Assembly (NCBI GenBank): GCA_943789465.1
Contig: CALSUF010000002.1
Span: forward strand, 695,952-759,951
Direction of reading: 5' to 3'
Source of the DNA: an uncultured Flavobacteriaceae bacterium
GTDB lineage: Bacteria; Bacteroidota; Bacteroidia; Flavobacteriales; Flavobacteriaceae
DNA length: 64,000 nucleotides
Shown here: piece after piece, positions 38,279-48,880 of the stretch
Numbering within the stretch: the stretch's first letter is position 1
How the letters are laid out: each line of letters starts with the position of its first letter
Translations under genes and position numbers: made by a program
Notes under the pieces: model-generated
Databases searched by the model: none
Seen by the model: only the letters and a program-made list of their open reading frames with translations
What the model was told of the DNA's origin: nothing

Positions 38279-39607
38279 TTATAGTGTTCTATTTACGTCC
38301 CAAGCTTCTAGGTATTCTTTGACCGTTTTTAAGAACTGTCCACCTAGGGCACCATTCACAACTCTGTGGTCGTAGGAGTGAGATAAAAACATGCGTTGTC
38401 TAATGCCTATAAAATCGCCTTCATTTGTTTCTATAACGGCTGGAACTTTACGAATGGCGCCAAGAGCAAGAATACCAACTTGTGGCTGATTGATAATAGG
38501 CGTCCCCATGATACTTCCAAACCCACCAACATTAGTAACTGTATAGGTTCCATCTTGAATATCATCTGGTTTTAGATTGTTGGTACGTGCGCGAAGTGCT
38601 AAATCGTTGACGCGCTTGGTCATTCCAATAAGGTTTAATTGATCTGCATTTTTGATGACAGGCACAATTAGATTACCATCTTCCAAGGCTGCAGCCATTC
38701 CGATATTGATGTTTTTTCGTTTAATTATTTTGCCGTCTTGAACGGAGATGTTTAACATTGGGTGTACTGTTAGCGCATGAGCAACGGCTTCCAGAAATAT
38801 AGGTGTAAATGTAATATTTTGTCCTTCTCGAGCTTTGAAAGTATCTTTAATTCCTAGTCTCCAATTCCATATTTTAGTGACATCCACTTCAATAAAAGAC
38901 TGCACATGAGCAGACGTTTGAATCGAATCTGTCATATGTTTAGAGACGAGTTTCCCCATACGAGACATTTCAATAATTTCATCTTCTCCTGTGCTAACCA
39001 CAGGGTTTACTGTGGATGCAGTTGAAGTCATTGTTGCAGTCGGAACTTTTGGAGTACTTGTTACCACTGGCTTGGCAGCTTCACTTGAAACTGAATGCGA
39101 TTTGTTTGAAATGTAAGATAATATATCATTTTTGGTAACTCTGCCTTCTTTTCCAGATCCAGTAATCGCGTCTAATTCAGATTGAGAAATTCCTTCTTTT
39201 TTAGCTATATTTTTTACCAATGGAGAATAAAAACGTGCATCATTGGAACTAATTGAACTGATCGTATCTTGAACTTTTTCAATAGAAGATTCTATTTGTA
39301 TTGCTGCTTCAGGCTCAGCATTCGGGGTCACTTCTGTGACTTGTGGGACATTCACAGGAATATCAGAATCCGTTTCTATGATAGCAATGGTTTGCCCTAC
39401 TTCAATAACAGCATCAATCTCAAATAGCTTCTCGATCAGAACTCCTTCAACCTCACTTGGTACTTCACTATCAACTTTATCCGTAGCAATTTCTAAAACG
39501 GCCTCATCGGGTTCAATTTTCTCACCTACTTCTTTGAGCCAAGCCGTTAGTGTGGCTTCGGCTACACTCTCACCCATTTTAGGTAATTTAAGTTCAAATT
39601 TTGCCAT
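38279..39607 (-). CDS. 2-oxoacid dehydrogenase E2 (dihydrolipoyl acyltransferase)
   Basis: 442 residues: lipoyl domain (1-75) with the lipoyl Lys44 in EIATDKVDSEVPSE, a subunit-binding domain (about 125-165: RFYSPLVKNIAKKEGISQSEL), and a catalytic domain ending HSYDHRVVNGALGGQFL with the active-site His and Asp. It is probably the branched-chain 2-oxoacid dehydrogenase E2, but pyruvate E2 is possible. No E1 or E3 gene is adjacent. Confidence 0.9.
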   Translation of the reverse strand: MAKFELKLPKMGESVAEATLTAWLKEVGEKIEPDEAVLEIATDKVDSEVPSEVEGVLIEKLFEIDAVIEVGQTIAIIETDSDIPVNVPQVTEVTPNAEPEAAIQIESSIEKVQDTISSISSNDARFYSPLVKNIAKKEGISQSELDAITGSGKEGRVTKNDILSYISNKSHSVSSEAAKPVVTSTPKVPTATMTSTASTVNPVVSTGEDEIIEMSRMGKLVSKHMTDSIQTSAHVQSFIEVDVTKIWNWRLGIKDTFKAREGQNITFTPIFLEAVAHALTVHPMLNISVQDGKIIKRKNINIGMAAALEDGNLIVPVIKNADQLNLIGMTKRVNDLALRARTNNLKPDDIQDGTYTVTNVGGFGSIMGTPIINQPQVGILALGAIRKVPAVIETNEGDFIGIRQRMFLSHSYDHRVVNGALGGQFLKTVKEYLEAWDVNRTL

Positions 39608-39679
39608 AGGTCTACAAATAGATTCATATAATATTTAGACTGCAAAATTAACTAAAATAGATGAAACTATTAAAGAATA

Positions 39680-40768
39680 TTAGAATTGTATTACGTCGCC
39701 AATACTATCGGCCGAATTACTACCAAGGATATAACTGCAATTTTTGGGTTGAATTTTAAAGATAGACTGATTCGTTTTAGAAGCTTGCATCTGGTGAATA
39801 ATTGACTTAAATGTCAAACTTGATGCATCCAAAATTATGTCAGAGTTAGGTATTGTTTCGTTAATTGAAGTTAGGATTTTAGGGTTCAATTTTTCAACCA
39901 ACTGATCGTTAGGTTTTGTAGAAACCAATACAGGATTGTACGTAATATCAGATTGTTGCTGTTTTAATGGTTTGAACAAAATCATCAGTTTAATCCCCAA
40001 AAAGATACTTAAATCAAATAAAACATTGGATTTAAAATGTTTTTTATAAAATATCTGCATAGCACCATAAAAACGTTTGAGATAAACAACATTCCTTCGG
40101 GTACTTTCCCCTTTATAATGAATTACGGATGTTTGTCCAAAATAATAATTGTCATAGCCTTTTTTGAGAGATTTAAAAGAAATGTCGATGTCTTCTCCAT
40201 ACATAAAATAGTCTTCATCAAAACCCTCTAAGGAATTGTAAAGTGAGCGCTTTAATACCATAAAGGCTCCAACTAAAATTTCCACTTTTGCAGCGTCAAA
40301 TTCCTTAATTTGATTGGCATAATACGCCTTGGAATTACCTAATATTTTTTTAATAGCACTATTTACATATGGAATGTTTCGCTTACTTTCAGGCAGATAT
40401 TTTCCAGAACCATCAATCAATCGACAGCCTATGATGCCTAAATTTGTTTGTTGATCTGCAAAATTAAGAATAGATTCAAAAGTGTCTTCTGCAACGACTG
40501 TATCTGGGTTGAGAATACATACATACTCTCCTTTAGCGACTTGAACAGCTTGGTTATTGGCTTTTGAAAACCCTACATTAGAATTGTTTTCAATTAGAAC
40601 CACGGAAGGAAATTTTTCTTTCACCATCTCACAACTTCCATCTTTAGAGTTGTTATCTATGACAATAATTTCTGAAGGAATACTAACTAAAGCAGCTTCT
40701 ACACTTTGCAGACACAGTTCCAGAAAATAGCGAACATTATAATTCAGAATGACAACCGATAATTTCAA
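39680..40768 (-). CDS. Family 2 glycosyltransferase
   Basis: 362 residues. GT-A fold: LSVVILNYNVRYFLELCL start, VIDNNSKDGSCEMV, NVGFSKANNQAVQVAKGEYVCILNPDT (nucleotide-sugar region), and FDEDYFMYGEDIDISFKSLKKGY. It starts at TTG (40768): no ATG or GTG fits, and a stop lies two codons further up. Probably rhamnosyl/mannosyl-type transfer for envelope glycans, inferred. It follows recR by 6 bp. Confidence 0.88.
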   Translation of the reverse strand: MKLSVVILNYNVRYFLELCLQSVEAALVSIPSEIIVIDNNSKDGSCEMVKEKFPSVVLIENNSNVGFSKANNQAVQVAKGEYVCILNPDTVVAEDTFESILNFADQQTNLGIIGCRLIDGSGKYLPESKRNIPYVNSAIKKILGNSKAYYANQIKEFDAAKVEILVGAFMVLKRSLYNSLEGFDEDYFMYGEDIDISFKSLKKGYDNYYFGQTSVIHYKGESTRRNVVYLKRFYGAMQIFYKKHFKSNVLFDLSIFLGIKLMILFKPLKQQQSDITYNPVLVSTKPNDQLVEKLNPKILTSINETIPNSDIILDASSLTFKSIIHQMQASKTNQSIFKIQPKNCSYILGSNSADSIGDVIQF

Positions 40769-40774
40769 AATAAA

Positions 40775-41392
40775 TTAGGATTTAAGAGAGAGTTCAAATG
40801 GAATTCTATTAGTAATGCTTCGTCCAAGCGTTACTTCGTCGGCATACTCTAATTCATCGCCAACCGAAATTCCACGAGCAATGGTAGAAATTACAACTTC
40901 CATATCTTGAATTTGTTTAAAAATATAAAAATTAGTCGTATCACCTTCCATTGTAGAGCTCAACGCAAAAATGAGTTCTTTAATGGTTCCTGAACGCACT
41001 TTTTCAACTAAACTATTAATTTTTAAATCGTGAGGACCAATCCCATCCATAGGAGATATTTTACCGCCCAATACATGGTAAACACCTCTATAAGATGCGG
41101 TGCTTTCAATCGCCATCACATCTCTAATATCTTCTACCACACAGACCAATTCTTGGTTACGATTGGTATTGACACAAATTTCACACAGTTCTGAATCACT
41201 AATATTGTGGCAGTTTTTACAAAAGTTAATGTTTTGACGCATCTTTTGTAAGGCTTCAGTCAAATGGAGTGTTTGTGACTCTGGCTGACGCATCAAATGA
41301 AGTACAAGTCGAAGTGCTGTTCGACGACCGATTCCTGGCAATTGCGCAACTTCATCTACGGCGCTTTGTAATAATTTAGAAGAGAATTCCAT
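40775..41392 (-). CDS. recR: Recombination protein RecR
   Basis: 205 residues: HhH region [18 protein letters not shown]4 zinc finger [16 protein letters not shown], and a Toprim domain ([29 protein letters not shown]). Works with RecFO in single-strand gap repair. Complete. Confidence 0.96.
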   Translation of the reverse strand: MEFSSKLLQSAVDEVAQLPGIGRRTALRLVLHLMRQPESQTLHLTEALQKMRQNINFCKNCHNISDSELCEICVNTNRNQELVCVVEDIRDVMAIESTASYRGVYHVLGGKISPMDGIGPHDLKINSLVEKVRSGTIKELIFALSSTMEGDTTNFYIFKQIQDMEVVISTIARGISVGDELEYADEVTLGRSITNRIPFELSLKS

Positions 41393-41464
41393 AACACAAA
41401 TTTAGATAAAATTAAACGAATTTATGTTGTGAATTTAAACATCTCCAAAAACTCAAAATAAGGC

Positions 41465-44458
41465 TTAATTTATAATTAATTTTTTAGTGATTTCCTGATT
41501 TAATGTATTCACTTTTAAGAAGTACAGTCCTTGCGGAGCCTGTAATTCTATTTCAGGGTTTTGAGACAAGTCTCTGTTTTTCTCATAAAAAACCAACTTC
41601 CCAAGAGGATCATAAATTTTGATCGTCACCAGAGTATTTAATTGCCAATTCAATTTAAAAGTTCCTGTGGATGGATTTGGCGAGAGCGTCAAATATGATA
41701 TTTGTAAATCGTCCACTCCTAAAGCTTCAGGGTTAAACAAGTTAACACTCCAAAGTCCTCGTCCGTATGTTGCCACATACAATTTGTTATCTGCCGTATT
41801 TATCTCTAATTCATTGACTTGAACATTTGGCAGTCCCGTGTTATAAGGAGTCCAAATAGTTTCATTGTCTCTCAAATAATAGATCCCATAATTCATTCCT
41901 AAGTATAATATATCTTCACCATAGGTTGTATCCCAAACCAATGCCAAGGCAGAAAAGCTAGGTAAGTCATGAGTTGCAATACTCCAAGTTGCACCACCAT
42001 CGCTAGAAATATAAACTTTTTCAGACGAATTAGTAGCAATAGCTAGTTTATTAGAATTGGTAGGATGAATGGCAATCGAATTAATGTTTCCTGAAAACCC
42101 TGTCAGTTGTGCCCAATCTCCAATGGAACCACCATTGGTTGTTTTATAAAGATTCTCTCCAAATGCTGCATACATAGTATCGCTATCCGAAGGTGCTATT
42201 TTTAGATGATTTGCAGTGCTCCCAAAATCTTGTGAGATAGAAGTCCAAGTATCTCCTCCATCAAGGGATTCATATATTTCACGGTATCCAGAGTATAGTG
42301 TCGCAGCAATATTAGGATCCTGCTCAAAAGGGGTTACCCAACTACCATCGGGGCCATCAATATCATCAAAATACCCTTGGTTGATCCAACTATAGCTTTC
42401 TCCTTGATTTGTTGATTTATATAGAGATCCATTTTGAGAAGTTCCATACAAGACATTAGAATCTGAATGATCTACAAAAGTTTCCATCCCATCAGCCCCT
42501 AACCAATCATACCAAATACCGTCTGCTCTATAAACCGAAGTTCCATTGTCTTGTGATCCTCCAGAAACAATGACAGGATCTGTTTGACTGATTCCAATTT
42601 TATAAAATTGACGAATTCCCAAACCAGCGGATAAATCAGTATAGTAAGTACTGCTGACATTCAGCGGGTCATTGGCTACAAAGATACCGCCATCACTCCC
42701 CACATATATTTTGTCATTATGATATATCATAAGGTCGATATCTGCATGACAGTAACCGATATTTTGATTTTCTGCATTTCCAGGCACCCACTGGGAGGTC
42801 ACATTAAAATCCGTGCCTCCATTGGTTGAACGCCATGACAAAATACCCGAAATATGAACATCCTCTGCATCAGATGGATTGACAATAATATCCATATCTC
42901 TAGGAGCTTGCCCTCTGTCATCATCTGCATCTGAGCTGTATCCAAAATAATTTTTTCCTGAATGATCTAGTTTTGTAAAATTAGTACCACCATCAGTAGA
43001 TTTATAAAACCCTCCAAATATGCCGCCAGTAGCTTCTAGTACATACACAACATCTGGATTATCAGCAGAAACCCCTATCATTTTTGGACCATTTGAAAAA
43101 TCATTATCACCCAATTCAAATCCATTTTCGAAAATAATACCCAATGAAGAATCTTCAATGGATACGGCATCTAAAGTTGTGGGTTTACCATAATTATTAG
43201 CCACTTCAAATGCAATATAATAATCGTCTGAGGCATCTGGTAAAGCTAATGTAACATTTTGCCAATTTGGCACTGAGTCAGGGTAGTTCGCTAATTCTAT
43301 CCATTCACCATTAATAGATGTTTTGTAAAGTACTCGAAACCCATTTAAGAAAGAAGAAACCCATCTAAGATTCGAAAAAGAAAAATTGAGCTCTGGCAAT
43401 GCTGCATTACTCAAATCTAAAGCCGGAGTAACTAATCTTGTAATTGGCTGCTCATAGCTTGGAAAGTAAAAATTCGCCATCACATCTCCTTGGATAGGAC
43501 TAACGGAGCCCCAAGGATTTGATGCCCCAATGGTCCAATTTGTTTGACCTTGCACATTTTCCTGAGTCCAAGGGCTAAAAACATCATCGTAAATAAAGGT
43601 TAAACCGCCATCTGTCGATTTAAAAAATAAATTTCCAGAGGCGTAAATTGTGTTGGTATCTCCTGGCTTAAACTCTATGTCGTACCCTCGACTAGAGCTA
43701 GCGTGGATTTTGTCCCAATTGGCACCACCATCCGTAGATTGAAAAACTCCAGAAGATTCTGTTGAACAAAATAGTTGATTCGTATTCGATGGATTGATTA
43801 AAATTTTATTTACATTTCCATTTCCTGTATCGGCTAATTCGTTCCAAGTTGCCCCGGCATCTGAAGATTTAAAAATAACACCACTGCTACTTCCCCAATA
43901 ATACACATTAGGGTTTGTTGGGTCTATTGTCAAAGCATATACTCTTATATTTGATAAGTTATCTGTTAATGCCGACCACGTTAAAGTACCATCAGTCGTT
44001 TTCCAAACGCCACCTCCTGGAGATCCAACAATTATATGGTTTTCATCACTAGGGTCTATTGCGATACTTGTAATACGTCCAACTCCTGGATTCCACCCTG
44101 AAGTTTGATTCCAATCATAAGGCCCTAATTGTTCCCAATTAGCAGACATCCGCATTTGCCCTAATTGCGTGGAATTGTTTGTATAAGAGTTGTAACGTTC
44201 TAACTCGTTGTAGTAAAATGAAGGCGACTTTAAAAGTCCATTGTTATCTTGCATACGAATCGCATCATACTCCCAACGTTTATAACCTTTATAGCCAGTT
44301 CCTCTGCCTTTGTCTCTATTTTCAAAATAGGCTTCTGCACTCTCTTGTATTTGTTGAACAGTGAATTGACCTGAATTTATCATATTTTGATACTCCTGTG
44401 ATTCAATACATAAAAATGACAACAGAAAAACGCCTAAAATAAAGGTTGATTTACTCAT
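41465..44458 (-). CDS. Large secreted VPS10/BNR-repeat protein with T9SS tail
   Basis: About 997 residues from the ATG at 44458, which begins with a signal peptide (MSKSTFILGVFLLSFLC). A longer frame reaches 44536 but would overlap the divergent symporter start. Many sortilin/BNR-like Asp-box repeats (KTTDGTLTWSAL, FKSSDAGATWNEL, STDGGANWDKI) imply beta-propellers. A jelly-roll-like insert lies near residues 320-450. The C-terminus is a type IX sorting domain (LSPNPSTGTFKLNW ... KKLIIN). Surface or secreted; activity unknown. Confidence 0.85.
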   Translation of the reverse strand: MSKSTFILGVFLLSFLCIESQEYQNMINSGQFTVQQIQESAEAYFENRDKGRGTGYKGYKRWEYDAIRMQDNNGLLKSPSFYYNELERYNSYTNNSTQLGQMRMSANWEQLGPYDWNQTSGWNPGVGRITSIAIDPSDENHIIVGSPGGGVWKTTDGTLTWSALTDNLSNIRVYALTIDPTNPNVYYWGSSSGVIFKSSDAGATWNELADTGNGNVNKILINPSNTNQLFCSTESSGVFQSTDGGANWDKIHASSSRGYDIEFKPGDTNTIYASGNLFFKSTDGGLTFIYDDVFSPWTQENVQGQTNWTIGASNPWGSVSPIQGDVMANFYFPSYEQPITRLVTPALDLSNAALPELNFSFSNLRWVSSFLNGFRVLYKTSINGEWIELANYPDSVPNWQNVTLALPDASDDYYIAFEVANNYGKPTTLDAVSIEDSSLGIIFENGFELGDNDFSNGPKMIGVSADNPDVVYVLEATGGIFGGFYKSTDGGTNFTKLDHSGKNYFGYSSDADDDRGQAPRDMDIIVNPSDAEDVHISGILSWRSTNGGTDFNVTSQWVPGNAENQNIGYCHADIDLMIYHNDKIYVGSDGGIFVANDPLNVSSTYYTDLSAGLGIRQFYKIGISQTDPVIVSGGSQDNGTSVYRADGIWYDWLGADGMETFVDHSDSNVLYGTSQNGSLYKSTNQGESYSWINQGYFDDIDGPDGSWVTPFEQDPNIAATLYSGYREIYESLDGGDTWTSISQDFGSTANHLKIAPSDSDTMYAAFGENLYKTTNGGSIGDWAQLTGFSGNINSIAIHPTNSNKLAIATNSSEKVYISSDGGATWSIATHDLPSFSALALVWDTTYGEDILYLGMNYGIYYLRDNETIWTPYNTGLPNVQVNELEINTADNKLYVATYGRGLWSVNLFNPEALGVDDLQISYLTLSPNPSTGTFKLNWQLNTLVTIKIYDPLGKLVFYEKNRDLSQNPEIELQAPQGLYFLKVNTLNQEITKKLIIN

Positions 44459-44511
44459 GATAAAGTTATAATTGGTTAACTTCGTAAATGTAACTAAATT
44501 AATCATATCAC

Positions 44512-45969
44512 ATGAATTCCTCTTTAATTTTAACACTCCTTTTAGGATATTTTTTAGTTTTAATTATCATTTCATATGTCACAGGAAAAAACGACTCCAA
44601 TGTTGATTTCTTTAAAGCTGGCAAACAATCGCCTTGGTATTTGGTTGCTTTTGGAATGATTGGAGCATCATTGTCCGGGGTTACTTTTATATCTGTTCCT
44701 GGTTGGGTCGATGGGTCACAGTTTAGTTACTTTCAAGTCGTTTTAGGCTATATGGTTGGCTATGTAGTAGTCGCATTTGTATTGCTTCCTGTGTATTATA
44801 AATTAAATTTAACATCCATTTACGAGTATCTTTTTCAAAGGTTTGGCGTTGTAAGTCATAAAACAGGAGCTTTTTTCTTTTTTATATCTAGGGTTTTAGG
44901 TGCTGCATTTCGATTGTATTTAGTGGCCATTGTATTACAACAATTTGTATTCAGCGAATGGAACATCCCTTTTGAAATTACTGTAATCATTTCAATTTTA
45001 CTAATTTGGATCTACACCTTCAAAGGCGGCATTAAAACGATTGTTTGGACAGATACGCTTCAAACTTTGTTTATGATTACAGCGGTAGTGTTATCCATTT
45101 ATTTTATTACGGACAGCCTCGGCTGGAGTTTTTCTGAGTTTCTAGTCTCAGACGAACTAAAGTCCTACAGCACTATTTTTAATATGGACAGTATTTTAGA
45201 TAAAAATCACTTTTTAAAATCATTTTTTGGTGGACTATTTATCACTATTTGTATGACGGGACTAGATCAAGATATGATGCAAAAAAACTTAACTTGTAAA
45301 TCACTTAAAGATGCTCAAAAAAACATGCTATCATTTAGTGTTGTACTTACTTTTGTAACTTATTTATTTCTACTGTTAGGGGCTCTTTTGTTTATTTATG
45401 CCAAACAAAATAACATTACAATTCCGTTGTTAGACGGCAAACCTAAAACAGATTTATTATTTCCAGAAATAGCACTCAATAGCGGCTTAGGAATTACGCT
45501 AGGAATTACATTTATACTTGGATTAATCGCAGCTGCCTATAGCAGCGCCGATAGTGCTCTGACTTCTTTAACAACTTCGTTTTGTGTGGATATTTTAGAT
45601 ATGAAGGATAAATCTGAACAGCAGCAAAAATCGATTCGTAAAAAAACACATATCGGTATGAGTATACTTTTGGTGGTAGTCATCATTGCTTTTAAATACA
45701 TTCTAAACTCAAATGTGATTAACAGCCTATTGACCGTAGCGGGTTATACCTACGGGCCTCTTTTAGGCTTGTTTGCTTTTGGAATATTTACAAATTATAA
45801 AATAAAAGATCGCTATGTTTGGATGGTAGCTTTAGCATCAGTTACAATTGTATTTATGCTTGGTAGCATTCCAGCAAACTATTTAGGTGGATACGTAATT
45901 GGTTACGAGTTGCTGCCTCTTAATGGCCTCTTCACTTTTTTAGGGCTAATACTGATTCGTAGAAAGTAG
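44512..45969 (+). CDS. Sodium:solute symporter family protein
   Basis: 485 residues with about 13 transmembrane helices of the SSS fold: [29 protein letters not shown] (Na+ site region, given across helix 1), [27 protein letters not shown], and [17 protein letters not shown]. Imports an unidentified solute with sodium. Divergent from the large secreted protein; its last 24 bp overlap the convergent CoA-binding gene. Confidence 0.92.
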   Translation: MNSSLILTLLLGYFLVLIIISYVTGKNDSNVDFFKAGKQSPWYLVAFGMIGASLSGVTFISVPGWVDGSQFSYFQVVLGYMVGYVVVAFVLLPVYYKLNLTSIYEYLFQRFGVVSHKTGAFFFFISRVLGAAFRLYLVAIVLQQFVFSEWNIPFEITVIISILLIWIYTFKGGIKTIVWTDTLQTLFMITAVVLSIYFITDSLGWSFSEFLVSDELKSYSTIFNMDSILDKNHFLKSFFGGLFITICMTGLDQDMMQKNLTCKSLKDAQKNMLSFSVVLTFVTYLFLLLGALLFIYAKQNNITIPLLDGKPKTDLLFPEIALNSGLGITLGITFILGLIAAAYSSADSALTSLTTSFCVDILDMKDKSEQQQKSIRKKTHIGMSILLVVVIIAFKYILNSNVINSLLTVAGYTYGPLLGLFAFGIFTNYKIKDRYVWMVALASVTIVFMLGSIPANYLGGYVIGYELLPLNGLFTFLGLILIRRK

Positions 45970-46311
45970 CACCAACGTACAAGCAACTTCATAATTTATG
46001 GAGGCCTGCTTTAGGAGCTTATAAAATTCAGGGTTTTCAGTACCAGGATTAAAGATCACCCGAGCAGGATTTAAACCTATAATGTAATCATAACAAGCTT
46101 CTTGTCGTTTTGGATTCATATATAAAGTAACGGTATGAATATTTTGATAAATTTCTAAATTTGTATCGATTGCTACTCCACTAACCGTTCCGTTTTTTAA
46201 TCCAAAAGCCTTCACTTCAATAGCATTTGTGGATAAGCGATGTATTGCCATGTTAGAGTAACGTTCGGGATTCAAAGACGCACCAAAAACAAGGGTGTTT
46301 TTTTTAAACAT
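45946..46311 (-). CDS. CoA-binding domain protein
   Basis: 121 residues, one Rossmann-like CoA_binding_2 domain: [56 protein letters not shown]. The FNPGxEN block is typical of the YccU family. Role unknown. Its 3' end overlaps the symporter gene on the other strand. Confidence 0.85.
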   Translation of the reverse strand: MFKKNTLVFGASLNPERYSNMAIHRLSTNAIEVKAFGLKNGTVSGVAIDTNLEIYQNIHTVTLYMNPKRQEACYDYIIGLNPARVIFNPGTENPEFYKLLKQASINYEVACTLVLLSTNQY

Positions 46312-46348
46312 ACTAAATGTTATGTGTTAAATTGTAGCAAAAGAGTAA

Positions 46349-46379
46349 CAAAATTATTTATATATCGTCTAATCTACAA
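46349..46379 (-). promoter_or_regulatory. Promoter of the CoA-binding protein gene
   Basis: On the minus strand: TTG at 46379-46377, 20-nt spacer, TAATTTTG at 46356-46349. Exact consensus, 38 bp before the start codon. Confidence 0.55.
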
Positions 46380-46406
46380 AAGACAATTAATTTTATCCCC
46401 AAATAA

Positions 46407-48869
46407 ATGAAAAATCTCACAGTTTTACTTACTTTTTTAATGTTTTCCAATTTAGTACTTTTTGCTAATAATTCTTTAGACGGAGGCACCATTACCGGAC
46501 GTATAATCGATTCTAAATCAAACGAAACCATTCCGTATGTGAATATCATCCTCAAATCGCAATCGGGTGACATAATTACAGGTACAATTACAGACAAAGA
46601 TGGCGTTTTTAAAATCTCAAATATTAAAGAGACTACATTTATTGTTTCTATTCAGTACATTGGATACAAGACCATAAATAAAGAAATTATCCTAGATATT
46701 GACACTAATAAACTCGATTTAGGAACCCTTATTTTAGAGGAGGATAACACGGCACTCGACGAAGTTACGGTCATTGCCGAAACTTCAAGTATTCAACAAA
46801 AGGTAGATCGAAAGGTCATCACTATTGGAAAAGATTTAGCCGCTAGTGGAACTGCTTCTGAACTCATGGTTGGCATCCCTTCAATAAGTGTGGATACGCA
46901 AACAGGGGATATTAGCATGAGAGGAAATACTAATGTTCGGGTCATGGTCGACGGGAAATTATCAAACATCCCAACAGCACAATTGTTAAAACAAATTCCG
47001 TCTACCGCTATTAAATCCATCGAATTGATTACCAATCCATCTGCAAAATACAATCCTGAAGGGATGAGTGGATTGATTAATATCATTTTACATAAAAACA
47101 CCTTGCTAGGATTCAATGGGAGTTTTAGTACAGGTATTTCTTATGAAAAAACAGCTAAGTTTACTAGTGCCCTCAACAGCAATTACCGAAATGGGAAGTT
47201 CAATGTTTTTGCGAATTACAGTAATAACATTTCAAAGAATAAAAATCATGGCATCATCCAGCGACCTGAAAACAATTCCGAACAATTGTTTAAATTTAAC
47301 AACAATAGCAAATCTCACTTATTGAAATTTGGAGTGGATTATTACATTAACGACAAGCATACACTATCCATTTTCACAAATCAAAATAAATCTGATTCCA
47401 AAAATGATGGAGAATCAAATGCTATATATGTCAACGATGTTTCATTCAATCAGACTCAACTTTGGCTTGACGATGGAGATAATTCTACCAACCAATATAA
47501 TTTTGATTATAAGATTGATTTTGATGACGATGGACATAACCTAGAATTAGAAATAGACCATAACACCTACTCTAGTAAAAGTATTGCCGACTTTTTATTT
47601 CCTGTGGGCAACACGACCGATTATATTGATTTCAACAAAACAGATCGAAAACGAACGACCTTAAATCTTGACTATGGAAATTCAATTGACGAACACACAA
47701 AAATTGAGTTTGGCGTACAAGCTAATCTCTTTAATTCTATAATTGGATACGAGTCTACAGGCGATACTTTTAATGAGACAGGGACGCTTGTTCCAACCCC
47801 AAATACAAATTTTGATTACACACGAGATATTTATGCACTGTATGGAAATTATAATCGAAAAATTGATAAATGGTCCTATCAATTTGGATTGCGTTTAGAA
47901 AATGTAGAAGTGAGTGCTCTAGCGGTTCAAGTGAGTCGACCGCTAAATAACTCCACTGAAGATCGTTTTTCAAATGACTATTTCGAACTCTATCCTTCCG
48001 CTTATATAACGTATGAATCATCTGAAAAAAATTCTTTTCAACTTAATTATAGCAGACGTATCGATCGTCCAGGAATTGGACAAATAAACCCTATTAAAGA
48101 ATGGAGCACACCATTAGTATCTTCCTATGGAAACATCAACCTTCAACCTCAATTTACCAATTCGGTTGAATTTAATTATATCCGAAATTTAAAAGGTGGT
48201 AGTGTCACTTTTGGAACTTATTACAGACAAATTTCAAATGAAATTAACCGAGCTTTGTTTATTGATCGATCTGATGTGAATTCGGGGCGTCTCATTATAA
48301 CCCATGATAATTTTGACGATTCAACAGCTTTTGGAATTGAATTGTCGACTAGCTTAAAACCCAAAAAGTGGTGGAGTTTAAATGGTAGCTTTGATTTGTA
48401 TTCTCAAACGCTTAGAGGCATCGCAGAACGTCTAAATGCACCCATTGAAACCGCTGTTGTAGAGGACATTATCACGGAAATAAATTCAGTTGATAATGTT
48501 GCGTGGAATTTTAGACTCTATAATAGTTTCAAAGTTAGCAAGAAAGTAAACCTCACCGCATTTGGATTTTATAGAGGAGCAAACTCAAATTTACAGTTCA
48601 ATGTAAAGCCAATGTACTTTGTAAATATTGGGTCACGCCTTAGTTTTGATAAAGGTAAAGGCAGTATAAGTCTAAATTATAATGATATATTTAATACCAT
48701 GAAATTTAGATTTGATGGTACCAGCCCTTACGTACAAGAAGGCGAGTTTAACTGGGAGAGTAACACCATTTATTTGGGTCTTACCTATCGTTTTGGAAGT
48801 ACCAAATACAGTGCAAAGTCACGTAAAAACAGATCGAATGATGAAAAATCTGGGGGCGGATTTCTATAA
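46407..48869 (+). CDS. TonB-dependent receptor / outer membrane beta-barrel protein
   Basis: 820 residues. Signal peptide (MKNLTVLLTFLMFSNLVLFA), carboxypeptidase-D regulatory-like domain (ITGRIIDSKSNETIPYVNIIL), plug (VMVDGKLSNIPTAQLLKQIP, IELITNPSAKYNPEGMSGLINII), then a large barrel of the type found in the outer-membrane beta-barrel family. It ends IYLGLTYRFGSTK plus a short basic tail. Substrate unknown. Convergent with fabH. Confidence 0.9.
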   Translation: MKNLTVLLTFLMFSNLVLFANNSLDGGTITGRIIDSKSNETIPYVNIILKSQSGDIITGTITDKDGVFKISNIKETTFIVSIQYIGYKTINKEIILDIDTNKLDLGTLILEEDNTALDEVTVIAETSSIQQKVDRKVITIGKDLAASGTASELMVGIPSISVDTQTGDISMRGNTNVRVMVDGKLSNIPTAQLLKQIPSTAIKSIELITNPSAKYNPEGMSGLINIILHKNTLLGFNGSFSTGISYEKTAKFTSALNSNYRNGKFNVFANYSNNISKNKNHGIIQRPENNSEQLFKFNNNSKSHLLKFGVDYYINDKHTLSIFTNQNKSDSKNDGESNAIYVNDVSFNQTQLWLDDGDNSTNQYNFDYKIDFDDDGHNLELEIDHNTYSSKSIADFLFPVGNTTDYIDFNKTDRKRTTLNLDYGNSIDEHTKIEFGVQANLFNSIIGYESTGDTFNETGTLVPTPNTNFDYTRDIYALYGNYNRKIDKWSYQFGLRLENVEVSALAVQVSRPLNNSTEDRFSNDYFELYPSAYITYESSEKNSFQLNYSRRIDRPGIGQINPIKEWSTPLVSSYGNINLQPQFTNSVEFNYIRNLKGGSVTFGTYYRQISNEINRALFIDRSDVNSGRLIITHDNFDDSTAFGIELSTSLKPKKWWSLNGSFDLYSQTLRGIAERLNAPIETAVVEDIITEINSVDNVAWNFRLYNSFKVSKKVNLTAFGFYRGANSNLQFNVKPMYFVNIGSRLSFDKGKGSISLNYNDIFNTMKFRFDGTSPYVQEGEFNWESNTIYLGLTYRFGSTKYSAKSRKNRSNDEKSGGGFL

Positions 48870-48880
48870 CCCTAAAAAAA

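Noticed and set aside
46793..48021. Several antisense and alternate-frame ORFs inside the second TonB receptor
   Set aside because: They lie wholly within a strongly conserved coding frame and show no domain-like sequence.
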